This document shows, piece after piece, positions 9,484 to 18,898 of a stretch of 64,000 nucleotides of DNA. Under the pieces are notes generated by a model. It was not told the DNA's origin. It searched no databases and saw only the letters and a list, made by a program, of their open reading frames with translations. Positions within the stretch are counted from its first letter, which is position 1. Every line of letters begins with the position of its first letter. Position numbers and translations under genes: made by a program. This stretch comes from Bin55 sp965199895 (GTDB lineage: Bacteria; Pseudomonadota; Gammaproteobacteria; Pseudomonadales; Azotimanducaceae): assembly GCA_965199895.1 (NCBI GenBank), contig CBDATJ010000002.1, positions 116,395 to 180,394 on the forward strand. The letters run 5' to 3'.

Positions 9484-9560
<77 letters not shown>

Positions 9561-9617
9561 ATGATGTCTTTCAGGTGGATATGCTACCCAAAACTACATT
9601 AAACCCACATTATCACT

Positions 9618-9646
9618 GGAATAAAAGTAGTGAGTTTCTTGTGCAA
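9618..9646 (-). promoter_or_regulatory. Candidate sigma-70 promoter of the tRNA-Pro/Arg/His cluster
   Basis: On the minus strand TTGCAC and TATTCC are separated by 17 bases, with the -10 about 58 bases before tRNA-Pro. The -10 is weak. Placement between the divergent folD and the tRNA cluster is the main support. Confidence 0.3.
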
Positions 9647-9682
9647 AATAACTTCGAAATGAACTAGGATTTCAGTGAATAT

Positions 9683-10537
9683 ATGACCAGCCGCCTATTG
9701 AATGGTACGAACATAGCCAAAACAATACGACAAGATGTCGCTATTCAGGTTCAACAGTTGTCATCGGAATATGGATTCCAACCAGGTTTAACGGTCATTT
9801 TGGTTGGGAATGATCCGGCTTCCACACTTTATGTCAAACTAAAACAGCGTGATTGCTTAAAAGCAGGAATCGCCTGTGAAGTGTTAGAGCTTCCGGAATC
9901 TATAGATCAAGACGAATTGATTTCCATCATTGAGAAGTTGAACAACTCCAAAGAAATCCATGGCATATTACTCCAACTTCCCTTACCAAAGCATCTCAAC
10001 CCCTCTCAAATCGTCGAGCGAATCGACCCGGCTAAAGATGTCGATGGAATCACGCCACTCAATCTTGGTAAATTGGCCCTGAGAGAACCCGGTCATAGAT
10101 GTTGTACTCCTAAAGGAGTCATAACACTGCTAGAACATACTGAGGTGAATTTACTTGGTCTTAATGCAGCAGTTGTGGGTGCATCAAACCATGTTGGTCG
10201 ACCCATGTGTCTGGAACTCCTAATGCGAGGTTGTACGGTGACCGTAGCACACCAATACTCCAATGAACCATGGTTACAAACTCGACACGCAGATGTGTTG
10301 GTTACCGCTACGGGAGTTGCAGGACTCATTCAAAAACACTGGATCAAAGAGGGAGCTATCGTCATTGATGTGGGCATCGAAACGCAGCCGGATGGTACAC
10401 TCCGTGGTGATGTAGCCTTCGATGAAGTTGCACCATTGACTTCTTGGATCACACCTGTTCCTGGAGGTGTCGGTCCTATGACACGAGTTTCCATATTGCA
10501 AAACCTATTGGACTCCTACAAAGCGGCTAATTCGTGA
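9683..10537 (+). CDS. folD: Methylenetetrahydrofolate dehydrogenase / methenyl-THF cyclohydrolase
   Basis: FolD is the bifunctional cytosolic enzyme interconverting 5,10-methylene-THF and 10-formyl-THF, supplying one-carbon units for purines and formyl-Met. The 284-residue protein has the family signatures: ILVGNDPASTLYVKLKQRDC with the catalytic Lys, GILLQLPLPKHL, PAKDVDG and the C-terminal PGGVGPMTRVSIL. The GAS motif of the nucleotide-binding half is VVGASNHVGRPM; the more common form is GRS(N/T)IVG. The start ATG is close to a divergent tRNA cluster. Its last four bases overlap the start of lpxH. Confidence 0.97.
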   Translation: MTSRLLNGTNIAKTIRQDVAIQVQQLSSEYGFQPGLTVILVGNDPASTLYVKLKQRDCLKAGIACEVLELPESIDQDELISIIEKLNNSKEIHGILLQLPLPKHLNPSQIVERIDPAKDVDGITPLNLGKLALREPGHRCCTPKGVITLLEHTEVNLLGLNAAVVGASNHVGRPMCLELLMRGCTVTVAHQYSNEPWLQTRHADVLVTATGVAGLIQKHWIKEGAIVIDVGIETQPDGTLRGDVAFDEVAPLTSWITPVPGGVGPMTRVSILQNLLDSYKAANS

Positions 10538-11256
10538 GCAAGGTCTTTATTTCAGACCTACACATTGCTGAATTTCATACCCGCCGGCAAATGACCACGC
10601 TAAAGCGTGTCCTAAAGGCCGCGATCCAGGAAGAATCTGAGGTCTACATTTTGGGTGACCTCATGGAAATCTGGATCGGTGACGACGACGATAGTGCCCT
10701 CGCATCAGAAATGAAGACTGTGCTCCGAGATTGCTCCAAACACACCCCACTCTATTTCATGCACGGCAACAGAGATTTTCTGCTCGGAGAGACTTTTGCC
10801 AATGAAGTCAATATGACCATTCTTGAAGATCCAACAGTGATCGAAATTAACGGAATCCGTACGTTATTGTCACACGGTGACAAATACTGCACAAGCGATA
10901 TCGAATACATGGAAATGCGCAAGATGTTCCGAGAAGAAAGTTGGCAGAAAAAGTTTCTAGCACAAGATTTGCAAACTCGACGGAACTTCGCAAACATTGT
11001 TCGACAACAAAGCACAGCAGCAACCCAAACTAAAGACTATGAGATCACTGACGTAGTAGTGTCAACGTTAGTTGAGGATATGACAGACCATGACTGTGAA
11101 TTGATGATTCACGGACACACCCACAGACCTGGACAGCACCTAATGACTCATGGAAATCTTCGTCGAATAGTACTGGGTGCTTGGCATTACACCGCATGGC
11201 AGATTCGTACGCAGCCTGAACTAGTTCTGGAGTGCTTACCTTTAGAAGAAGCCTGA
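10534..11256 (+). CDS. lpxH: UDP-2,3-diacylglucosamine diphosphatase LpxH
   Basis: LpxH hydrolyses UDP-2,3-diacylglucosamine to lipid X on the cytoplasmic face of the inner membrane, the fourth step of lipid A synthesis. The dinuclear metallophosphoesterase residues are all visible: SDLHIAE, GDLMEIWIGDDDD, HGNRDFLLG, SHGDKYC and IHGHTHRPGQH. Length is 240, as in E. coli. The start is GTG within the GTGA that also ends folD, so translation is probably coupled. It shows the organism makes lipid A. Confidence 0.96.
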   Translation: MSKVFISDLHIAEFHTRRQMTTLKRVLKAAIQEESEVYILGDLMEIWIGDDDDSALASEMKTVLRDCSKHTPLYFMHGNRDFLLGETFANEVNMTILEDPTVIEINGIRTLLSHGDKYCTSDIEYMEMRKMFREESWQKKFLAQDLQTRRNFANIVRQQSTAATQTKDYEITDVVVSTLVEDMTDHDCELMIHGHTHRPGQHLMTHGNLRRIVLGAWHYTAWQIRTQPELVLECLPLEEA

Positions 11257-11287
11257 GCGTTTAGACTCTCCTTGAGCTTGTTCTGAA

Positions 11288-12787
11288 CTAGTAGGCTTGT
11301 AGTCCTAATTCTCGCTCTCGTGTAACACGAGACTCATCGTTTCTAACAAATGCAAGCTGTGCCAGATATTCTTCGTCGACATCTTCGTTATCGTATTGTC
11401 CATTGAAAATGGAACACTCAAAGCTATCAACCTCTGGATTGCCTTCCTTCGCAGCATCAACCAAATCTTCAATCTCCTGATAGACAAGCATGTCTGCACC
11501 GATAATCTTTGCGATTTGCTCTTCGGTACGGTTGTAGGCGATAAATTCCTGACTCGTAGCCATATCAATCCCGTAGACATTCGGAAATCTAATTGCCGGT
11601 GCTGCTGAAGCAACATATACTTTCTTAGCACCAGCAGCTCTCGCCTGTCTGATGATCTCAGAAATCGTTGTCCCTCGGACTATTGAATCTTCGATCAACA
11701 AAACATTTTTGTCTTTAAATTCAAGATCGATAGCATTTAATTTTCGACGGACAGATTTACGTCGCAACGACTGCGCTGGCATGATGAATGTTCGACCCAC
11801 ATAGCGATTTTTGACAAATCCTTCTCTCAACTTCACATCAAGTCTATGAGCGACAGGAATTGCTGCGGTCCTACTGGTTTCTGGAATAGGGATCACGACA
11901 TCTATGTCGTGCATTAGTCCATTCATGTGGTTCAGCAGCTTCTGCGCAAGCTTTTCCCCCATACGAAGTCGTGCTTTGTAGACTGAAATATTGTCGATGA
12001 CTGAATCAGGTCTTGCGAGATAGACGTGCTCAAAAATACAAGGGGTGAGTTTTGATTCATTTGAGCACATTTGAGAGTGAAACTTCCCTTGAGAATCGAT
12101 AAAAACAGCTTCACCCGGGAGAACATCTCGAAGAATCTCATAACCTAACACTGACAGAGCAGCAGATTCACTCGCAATGATGTACTCGTCGGTAACCCCT
12201 TTGCGCACTCCAACAATTAAAGGTCGAATACCACGAATGTCCCTAAATCCAACTATCCCAAATCCAACGATGAGTGAAACAACGGAATATGCACCACGGC
12301 ACACTCTGTTGACTCGTTCAACTGCGTGGAATACGTGCTCTGGTTCCACGTTCCGAAACTGATCGCTGTCGAGTTCGTTAGCAAAGACATTGAGAAGGAT
12401 TTCTGAATCAGAGGACGTGTTAATGTGGCGACCAATGTTACGAAAATATCCTCGTCTCAGCTCTTCAACATTAGTTAGATTCCCGTTGTGAGCTAAGCAG
12501 ATCCCGTGAGGGGAATTTACATAAAGTGGTTGAGCTTCGTTAAAGCTAAGGGTACCCGCCGTGGGATAACGCACATGGCCAATACCCATATTCCCATGCA
12601 ACTCATGAATAGCCTTTTCATCAAAGACTTCACTGACTAATCCGTTTTGTTTGTGAGAGTAGCATCGTGTGCCGTCTGCCGTGACGATACCTGCTGAGTC
12701 TTGTCCACGGTGTTGCAGAACCAATAGAGCATCATGGAGCTCATGGCTGACACGATCTCCGCTGATGATCCCTACTATGCCGCACAT
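11288..12787 (-). CDS. purF: Amidophosphoribosyltransferase PurF
   Basis: PurF catalyses the first committed step of purine synthesis, moving the glutamine amide onto PRPP. The catalytic Cys is the second residue (MCGIVGI) after Met removal. The N-terminal glutaminase domain contains HVRYPTAG and LAHNGNL, and the phosphoribosyltransferase domain has the PRPP loop VLLIEDSIVRGTT near residue 367. The 499-residue length fits the E. coli type (505), which has no propeptide or iron-sulfur ligands. It is the last gene of the leu-to-purF series and converges with lpxH. Confidence 0.97.
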   Translation of the reverse strand: MCGIVGIISGDRVSHELHDALLVLQHRGQDSAGIVTADGTRCYSHKQNGLVSEVFDEKAIHELHGNMGIGHVRYPTAGTLSFNEAQPLYVNSPHGICLAHNGNLTNVEELRRGYFRNIGRHINTSSDSEILLNVFANELDSDQFRNVEPEHVFHAVERVNRVCRGAYSVVSLIVGFGIVGFRDIRGIRPLIVGVRKGVTDEYIIASESAALSVLGYEILRDVLPGEAVFIDSQGKFHSQMCSNESKLTPCIFEHVYLARPDSVIDNISVYKARLRMGEKLAQKLLNHMNGLMHDIDVVIPIPETSRTAAIPVAHRLDVKLREGFVKNRYVGRTFIMPAQSLRRKSVRRKLNAIDLEFKDKNVLLIEDSIVRGTTISEIIRQARAAGAKKVYVASAAPAIRFPNVYGIDMATSQEFIAYNRTEEQIAKIIGADMLVYQEIEDLVDAAKEGNPEVDSFECSIFNGQYDNEDVDEEYLAQLAFVRNDESRVTRERELGLQAY

Positions 12788-12836
12788 ATAGCAGTCATAT
12801 TCAGTAGTTTCGAAGGTACCGGTTCACTGGAGAGGT

Positions 12837-13370
12837 TCAGAAGTTTTGAAGAAGAACTGACCCTGTTTCAGGTAATTCAATGGAACCAAATACAGAGTCG
12901 AGGATATCTTGGATAAAAACCTCAAATTTCATCAAAAATTCAAGAAGTATTGAATTTTTCCAAATCTCATCGGGGATGGTGGTCAGATCCAAAATTATAC
13001 CAACAGCGATCACCATGAATGCGCCTGCAATAAAACCCAAGAGCATCCCTAGAAAGCGATCTAGTGAGCCCAAACCAATGTCTTCAATAAACTTTTTGAG
13101 GTAAGTTTGGAGCAACGCTCCGCCTAGTAGTACCAAGACCAAGACGATAGCAAATCCTGTTACATCGGGCAACCACTCAAGCGAAAAATCTGCAGGGAAG
13201 ATAGTTTGTCCGATACTCTTGTAAAACATCAGCCCGAGGACAATTGCAAAGATCCAAGAAAATACGAAAATCAGTGATTGAACGAAACCGCTTGATCTCC
13301 CAATCAACATCGACAGCACCAGTACGGCGACGATGACAATGTCAATGATTCCGATGTCAAAAGGTGACAT
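12837..13370 (-). CDS. cvpA: CvpA family membrane protein
   Basis: This 177-residue inner-membrane protein has four hydrophobic segments, starting IGIIDIVIVAVLVLSMLIGR with the family motif of a small residue pair and Arg-Gly/Ser. CvpA was named from colicin V production; its direct biochemical role is not settled. It lies between the SPOR-domain gene and purF, the standard gammaproteobacterial order folC-dedD-cvpA-purF, which makes the assignment firm. Confidence 0.9.
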   Translation of the reverse strand: MSPFDIGIIDIVIVAVLVLSMLIGRSSGFVQSLIFVFSWIFAIVLGLMFYKSIGQTIFPADFSLEWLPDVTGFAIVLVLVLLGGALLQTYLKKFIEDIGLGSLDRFLGMLLGFIAGAFMVIAVGIILDLTTIPDEIWKNSILLEFLMKFEVFIQDILDSVFGSIELPETGSVLLQNF

Positions 13371-13375
13371 CGGAC

Positions 13376-13921
13376 TTAGTATTCAATAGCAACAATCATT
13401 GGTTCTAACTCCAATGCTTCACCCAGAGACTTCTGAAATTTAACTGCTTCTTCTCGTCGAGTAAAAGGACCAACCGCAACACGATGAACATCCATTTCAT
13501 TCACGTGCGCCATCGAGATCCAAGCATCTGAACCCTGTTCTTTCATTAGAGCAATCAGATTGTTCGCCGCTTCTTCGCTTTGGTAACTTGCTAACTGAAC
13601 TGCCCACGCCGAAGTATCTTCACGCTCCGGTGTGAGTTTGGGTTCGCCGATATTGGTATCCGTATCAGGAGACAACCCCTGATCGTTGACCAGTGTTTCC
13701 ATTTCTGCCCGAACTTCTTCGAGTTGAAGCTCTAAGTCCGGTGGTGTTGGTTCAGGAATCTCTATGGAATTTTCTGAGACTTCCTCCACTTGAGGAGCAC
13801 CAACTTCAGAAATCTCAGTATCGATGACCACTGAACGATCAAACATCATTGGAACAAAGATGACGAGAAGCGATACCAGAAGTATGCTCCCAAGAATGAT
13901 GTTCCGTGTTTTGGCATTCAT
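13376..13921 (-). CDS. dedD: SPOR domain protein, DedD-like
   Basis: A 181-residue single-pass inner-membrane protein. Residues about 7-27 form a membrane anchor, a Pro/Glu-rich linker follows, and the C-terminal 75 residues are a SPOR domain beginning SAWAVQLASYQ and containing HRVAVGPFTRREEA. SPOR domains bind peptidoglycan stripped of stem peptides at the division septum. DedD helps septation in E. coli. The neighbours folC and cvpA match the dedD locus. The sequence outside the SPOR domain is not conserved, so the symbol rests partly on context. Confidence 0.85.
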   Translation of the reverse strand: MNAKTRNIILGSILLVSLLVIFVPMMFDRSVVIDTEISEVGAPQVEEVSENSIEIPEPTPPDLELQLEEVRAEMETLVNDQGLSPDTDTNIGEPKLTPEREDTSAWAVQLASYQSEEAANNLIALMKEQGSDAWISMAHVNEMDVHRVAVGPFTRREEAVKFQKSLGEALELEPMIVAIEY

Positions 13922-13937
13922 TTGCGTTACTACCCCT

Positions 13938-15176
13938 TCAGATTGATTTCAGTAGTTTGCGTAACCGAGCAACCAAATCGAATGAACCCAGTGCAAGCAC
14001 TAAATCCTGTGAGGAAGTCATCCCAATCATGACTTCGACTGCGTCCTGCAAGTCTTTTTCAATGCTATATGTTATTCCACTAGAGTTTTCTACCCAGTTT
14101 GAACCACGAAAACCGTGAGTTTCAGTGAGGAGAACTCGGTGTGGTGGTACTACAAACTCCTCAACTAGCGCTATAGGATTCCGGTCCTTCAGTGTGCCTA
14201 CCAAAATATGAGTCACTTTTCTCTCTAGGATGGACTCTATCTGCTTTTTTAAGTACTGGGCAGCGTGTTTGTTGTGGGCTACATCTAGTAACCAAGTTCT
14301 GTTTTGATAATGAAGTAATTCCATTCGACCGGGAAAAGGAACATCAACTAAGCTATTGAGCTGCAGTTGAGTCAGATCTTCACCCAACAAATCTGTAGCC
14401 AGAACCGCGATGCTCGCAGCTTCTGGGTTACGTGGAGTTTTCGAAAATCGATAGTGTTTCCATTCTTGTCCCAATTTGTGAGAAGTAGACCACGCTCCAT
14501 CTTCTTCAGTCTCAAAACGAAAAGACTCTCCCAAAATATGTAATGGACAGTTCAAAACTTTAGTTCTATTCACAATGGAGCGAACCAAAGATTTTTCACC
14601 TGTGATTAGAGGAATATTGGGTCGGGCAATTCCAACTTTCTCCCATCCGATAGACTCTATGTCTGTCCCTAAAAACTGTGTGTGTTCTAAGCCGATATTG
14701 GTGATTACATTGAGATCTCGTTTCACCACATTCGCGGAATCAAGACGACCTCCCATACCTACTTCAAGAACCACACGTTCAACTCCATGCTGACAAAATA
14801 TCACTAACGCTGCTAAAGTTGCATAGTCGTGCCAACTGAGCTCAATCCGTCCACTCGCTCTCTGAATTTCGTTGAATGCACAGACCAATTCGTAGTCCGA
14901 CACCTCCTCCCCGTTGACACGTATTCTTTCGTTGTAGCAATGTAAGTGAGGTGATAAAGTAGATCCTACGATTTTTCTACTATCTATTAGTAATTGTTCA
15001 ATATAACGTACGGTAGTACCTTTACCATTAGTTCCCGCAACTACTACCGTTTTCTCTGCAACATCAACTACATCCAGTGATTGAGCAACTTCCAAGACTC
15101 CCAACCAGCTAGCATCATAACGGGGACGTTTCTTGGTTTCAAGTAGATTTAACCAATCCTGGAACGATTTCATCAT
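13938..15176 (-). CDS. folC: Dihydrofolate synthase / folylpolyglutamate synthase
   Basis: FolC adds glutamate to dihydropteroate and to reduced folates. The Mur-ligase type P-loop is VVAGTNGKGTTVRYIEQLL near residue 45, followed by the omega-loop region STLSPHLHCYNERIRVNG, and LDVAHNKHA in the C-terminal half. At 412 residues it is normal for the family. Two adjacent ATG codons open the frame. The usual upstream neighbour accD (and trpF in pseudomonads) is absent; truA lies directly upstream with an 84-base gap. Confidence 0.95.
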   Translation of the reverse strand: MMKSFQDWLNLLETKKRPRYDASWLGVLEVAQSLDVVDVAEKTVVVAGTNGKGTTVRYIEQLLIDSRKIVGSTLSPHLHCYNERIRVNGEEVSDYELVCAFNEIQRASGRIELSWHDYATLAALVIFCQHGVERVVLEVGMGGRLDSANVVKRDLNVITNIGLEHTQFLGTDIESIGWEKVGIARPNIPLITGEKSLVRSIVNRTKVLNCPLHILGESFRFETEEDGAWSTSHKLGQEWKHYRFSKTPRNPEAASIAVLATDLLGEDLTQLQLNSLVDVPFPGRMELLHYQNRTWLLDVAHNKHAAQYLKKQIESILERKVTHILVGTLKDRNPIALVEEFVVPPHRVLLTETHGFRGSNWVENSSGITYSIEKDLQDAVEVMIGMTSSQDLVLALGSFDLVARLRKLLKSI

Positions 15177-15260
15177 CTTGTTGGTTTTAATTTCACAAAC
15201 CGTTCACACCCACGATAGTGTTGGTTTCCGATATCCATCTCACAATATTTCACTAGCAAT

Positions 15261-16109
15261 TCAATCAGTTCTCGGATGTGAAATCCTGATTGCTTCAAAA
15301 TCTTCTGCTAGAAACGTGGGAATTGAACACTGCGACCCCATAATTGGGGGAAGTCTCATCAGACTCAACTCTGGATGTTGCTCATAGGCGATTTGAACCA
15401 AGTACAGTCCTTGTGGTGGTGCTGTGGGTGGTGCATGGGTACGATCTTGGAGCTTTAGCAAATGCTTCAAACCTGGTGACACATCTTCACTACACACTAT
15501 CAAAGCACCAACTATATTGCGCACCATCCTCAAAAGAAATGCGTTAGCAATGATATCAAATACCACCAAGTGCCCTGCTCGAATCACTTCCGCTCTGTGT
15601 ACGTGTCGAACTGGACCTTTTGACTGACATCCTGTTGCTCTGAATGAAGTGAAGTCGTGCTCTCCAACAAGGGTTTGTGCTTGCTCATTCATCACCTTAG
15701 TATTCAGTCTTTCGTGCCGCCAAGTAATCCAATCTCTACCTAATGCAGGTATTTGGTTAGATTCCCCCACCACATAGAGATACCGTCGCCAGCGACAGGT
15801 ACGTCTAGGGTCAAAGTCACTGCTGACCTCAACACAGGAATGGACTGAAACATCTTTTGGTAAATATCGATTGGTACCCGCAATCCACTCACGAACAGTC
15901 CGGTTTGCATTTGTCGAAAAACTGATCACTTGATTTGTTGCATGAACACCAGCGTCAGTCCGACTCGCTAATTCAATCCTGATCTGTTCTGCAGCAACTT
16001 GGGAGATACCATTTTCGAGTTCAGCTTGAACTGTTCGAATACCCGATTGAGCCTGAGAACCGTGCAACGAGGTTCCCTGGTATTCAACACCGAGTGCGAT
16101 ATAGAACAT
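15261..16109 (-). CDS. truA: tRNA pseudouridine(38-40) synthase TruA
   Basis: TruA modifies uridines 38-40 in the anticodon arm of many tRNAs. The catalytic Asp is in LASRTDAGVHATNQVISF. The frame stays open to 16184 inside asd, but conservation begins at MFYIALGVEYQGT, so I use the ATG at 16109, giving 282 residues (E. coli 270). C-terminal motifs FLLRMVRNIVGALI and PPTAPPQGLYL are typical. It follows asd by 34 bases; fimV, found between these genes in pseudomonads, is missing. Confidence 0.94.
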   Translation of the reverse strand: MFYIALGVEYQGTSLHGSQAQSGIRTVQAELENGISQVAAEQIRIELASRTDAGVHATNQVISFSTNANRTVREWIAGTNRYLPKDVSVHSCVEVSSDFDPRRTCRWRRYLYVVGESNQIPALGRDWITWRHERLNTKVMNEQAQTLVGEHDFTSFRATGCQSKGPVRHVHRAEVIRAGHLVVFDIIANAFLLRMVRNIVGALIVCSEDVSPGLKHLLKLQDRTHAPPTAPPQGLYLVQIAYEQHPELSLMRLPPIMGSQCSIPTFLAEDFEAIRISHPRTD

Positions 16110-16143
16110 TGATTGAGCTACCCTATCGTTCGATTGGGTACCT

Positions 16144-17163
16144 TCAGTCCAAATACCGCAGCAAATCCTCAGCGATCTGGACACTATTCAAAGCAGCACC
16201 CTTGCGAACATTGTCTGAAACCACCCACATCGATAGACCATTTGGATGAGAAATATCTTCTCGAATACGTCCTACATATACCGGATCATTGTTGGCAGCG
16301 TCCAACAATGCTGTCGGGTAACCTTTGGCTTCGCGCTCATCAATTACTTCAATTCCGGGTGCGTTGCGTAGCAATTCGGTCGCGTCTTCAGCTGAAATCT
16401 TTTCTCTTGTTTCGATGTGTACCGCTTCAGAGTGCCCGTAGAACACGGGTATCCGAACACAGGTAGCATTGACAGTCAGATTTTCATCTTCCATGATGCG
16501 TTTGGTTTCTCGTACCATCTTCATCTCTTCTTCGGTGTAACCGTTTTCTTCAAAGTCTCCAATATGAGGTATTGCATTGAAAGCTATCTGCACCGGTGCG
16601 ACTTCCGGCTCAACCTCTTTTACATTGAGAACATTAGCGGTTTGCTTCGCTAACTCTTTGATGGCCCTGTTGCCTGCTCCAGAGACTGCTTGATAAGTCG
16701 AAACATTAACTCTCTTGACCCCAACAACATCATGGATGGGTTTCAGCACGACGACCATTTGAATGGTTGAGCAGTTGGGATTTGCAATGATTCGAGACTG
16801 AATTCCATCCTGTGTTCGTGCTCCATTGACCTCTGGTACTATCAGTGGAATAGAGAGATCACGACGATAGTGTGATGTATTGTCGATGACGATAGCACCC
16901 GCTGCAACCGCACGACGTACGTATAGTTCTGAAATTTCACCACCAGCGGAAAAGAAACAGATTTTCGTGCCAACAAAGTCGAACTCTTCCAAATTCTTCA
17001 CCGAATGGTAACTATTGTTGAACGAGATTCGTTTCCCGAGAGAGCGCTCACTTGCAAGTAAATTTAGCTCAGCGACCGGAAACTCTCTTTGTTCCAGTAT
17101 CTCTGCTATGGTAGTACCTACCGCACCAGTAGCACCTACTATGGCTACATTCACAGGTTTCAA
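16144..17163 (-). CDS. asd: Aspartate-semialdehyde dehydrogenase
   Basis: Asd reduces aspartyl phosphate to aspartate semialdehyde, the branch point to lysine/diaminopimelate, threonine and methionine. The nucleotide site is VAIVGATGAVGTTIAEIL, the active-site Cys lies in IANPNCSTIQMVV, and the substrate His is in IPVFYGHSEAVHIET. At 339 residues it belongs to the class found next to leuB in pseudomonads. The start codon is TTG, overlapping the leuB stop as TTGA. Diaminopimelate demand makes it essential in peptidoglycan producers. Confidence 0.95.
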   Translation of the reverse strand: MKPVNVAIVGATGAVGTTIAEILEQREFPVAELNLLASERSLGKRISFNNSYHSVKNLEEFDFVGTKICFFSAGGEISELYVRRAVAAGAIVIDNTSHYRRDLSIPLIVPEVNGARTQDGIQSRIIANPNCSTIQMVVVLKPIHDVVGVKRVNVSTYQAVSGAGNRAIKELAKQTANVLNVKEVEPEVAPVQIAFNAIPHIGDFEENGYTEEEMKMVRETKRIMEDENLTVNATCVRIPVFYGHSEAVHIETREKISAEDATELLRNAPGIEVIDEREAKGYPTALLDAANNDPVYVGRIREDISHPNGLSMWVVSDNVRKGAALNSVQIAEDLLRYLD

Positions 17164-18263
17164 GAATGTTGTTCCATAATGTCTATGACTGCATCGACCA
17201 TTTCAACCGTTCCGACCTGTTGACAAGATTCGTTGTGCTCAATAGGCATGATGTCTCCTGTTCTCAATCCTCTATCGAGCACTGCCCGAACTCCTTCTTC
17301 AATCCTTAACGCTATCTTGGGTTCATCCATGCTGTATCGGAACATCATCGCTACAGACAATATAGTTGCTAGAGGATTCGCTAGATTCTGACCAGCAATA
17401 TCGGGTGCTGTTCCGTGCACAGGTTCATACAAACCTCGCCCACTATCCCCTATAGACGCAGACGGAAGCATTCCTAAGGACCCTGTGAGCATGGCTGCTA
17501 TATCGGACAATATATCTCCGAACATGTTGCCGGTAACCAATACATCAAACTGCTTTGGGTTTCGCACCAATTGCATGGCTGCATTGTCGACATACATGTG
17601 AGAAAGCTCAACATCGGGATAAGACTCGTGAACTTCTGAAACCACCGTCCTCCATAACTGAGTGACTTCCAGAACATTGGCTTTATCGACTGAGCAAACC
17701 CGTCCGTTTCGATTCTTTGCAAGTTCAAACGCCACGCGAGCAATACGTGCAATCTCTTCCTCGTCATAAACCAGGGTGTTAAACCCCTTGCGTACGTTGT
17801 CACGAACGTGAATACCCCGTGGTTCTCCGAAGTAAATCCCACCGGTCAGTTCACGAATAATCAAGATGTCTAGATCCTGAACCAGTTCTGTGCGTAATGA
17901 GGATGAACTGAGTAGTGGCTCAAAGGTAACTGCGGGTCTTAAGTTTGCATAGCACTCCATTGCAGACCGGAGGTCCAAGAGCCCTCTCTCGGGTCTTCTA
18001 TCTGCTTCAAGATCGTCCCATTGAGGTCCTCCGACGGCACCCAATAGAACGGAAACTACACTTCGAGCTTTCTCTAGAACTTCATCGGTGACCGGCACTC
18101 CAAAACGATCAATAGAACCACCTCCAATATCTGCATAGCTCAATTGAAGCTGGACAGCGTCTTTAGCCGCATACTCCATTAAACGAATGGCATGAGGCAT
18201 GATTTCTGCTCCTATGCCATCGCCAGGGAGTACCAGAATCTCCTGGACAATTTCTTGTGTCAC
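17160..18263 (-). CDS. leuB: 3-isopropylmalate dehydrogenase
   Basis: LeuB oxidatively decarboxylates 3-isopropylmalate in leucine synthesis. The core starts EILVLPGDGIGAEIM, with the substrate motif RELTGGIYFGEPRG and the C-terminal GLYEPVHGTAPDIAGQNLANP. I place the start at GTG 18263, which overlaps the leuD stop as GTGA and gives 367 residues (E. coli 363). The upstream ATG at 18281 would add six residues and overlap leuD by 22 bases. The leuC-leuD-leuB-asd genes overlap or abut and form one operon. Confidence 0.95.
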   Translation of the reverse strand: MTQEIVQEILVLPGDGIGAEIMPHAIRLMEYAAKDAVQLQLSYADIGGGSIDRFGVPVTDEVLEKARSVVSVLLGAVGGPQWDDLEADRRPERGLLDLRSAMECYANLRPAVTFEPLLSSSSLRTELVQDLDILIIRELTGGIYFGEPRGIHVRDNVRKGFNTLVYDEEEIARIARVAFELAKNRNGRVCSVDKANVLEVTQLWRTVVSEVHESYPDVELSHMYVDNAAMQLVRNPKQFDVLVTGNMFGDILSDIAAMLTGSLGMLPSASIGDSGRGLYEPVHGTAPDIAGQNLANPLATILSVAMMFRYSMDEPKIALRIEEGVRAVLDRGLRTGDIMPIEHNESCQQVGTVEMVDAVIDIMEQHS

Positions 18264-18898
18264 TTGGGTTGAAACAACCAAGGCATCAATTGATTGTGAT
18301 TCTCCTCAAAGGTACGAATCTGTTCTGCACACTTCAATGTCATCGCGATGTTATCGATACCTTCTAGTAGTCGCTTTCGTCGCTTGGGATCAATGAGAAA
18401 ACGAGTTGTAAAACCCGAGTCTGACAGGATAACCTGATTTTCTAAATCAACCGTCATTTCCTTGGTTTTACCTTGGTTGACTTCGTCAAACAATAATTCA
18501 AGAATGTCTTCGTCCACCATAACCAATAACAGTCCATTGTTGGTTGCATTGTTGGAAAAAATGTCAGCAAACGAAGATGAAATCACACATCGAAACCCAT
18601 ACTGAAGAATTGCCCAAACTGCGTGCTCGCGACTTGAACCACAGCCAAAGTTTCTACGGGTCAATAGGATTGAACCATTGCGATATGAAGGTTGATTGAG
18701 CACAAACTCACGATTTTCCAGCCGATTTTTCTTTCCGATAGTGCCTTCATCGTGATAACGCCACGCATCAAATAGATGCTCTCCAAACCCCGTTCGTCGA
18801 ATCGACTTGAGAAACTGCTTTGGAATGATTTGATCGGTATCGACATTGGCAATATCCATTGGGACCACTATTCCAGTGTGAGAATGAAACGTTTGCAT
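18260..18898 (-). CDS. leuD: 3-isopropylmalate dehydratase small subunit
   Basis: LeuD forms the swivelling domain of the isopropylmalate isomerase with LeuC. The diagnostic motifs are NVDTDQIIPKQFLKS near residue 20 and FGCGSSREHAVWAI near residue 85. The 212-residue length matches the proteobacterial class. The ATG shares its first base with the end of the leuC TAA, so translation is coupled. Confidence 0.96.
   Translation of the reverse strand: MQTFHSHTGIVVPMDIANVDTDQIIPKQFLKSIRRTGFGEHLFDAWRYHDEGTIGKKNRLENREFVLNQPSYRNGSILLTRRNFGCGSSREHAVWAILQYGFRCVISSSFADIFSNNATNNGLLLVMVDEDILELLFDEVNQGKTKEMTVDLENQVILSDSGFTTRFLIDPKRRKRLLEGIDNIAMTLKCAEQIRTFEENHNQLMPWLFQPK

Noticed and set aside
16110..16184. 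A longer N-terminus for TruA
   Set aside because: The extra 25 residues overlap asd and carry no family similarity; the conserved start is MFYIALGVEY.
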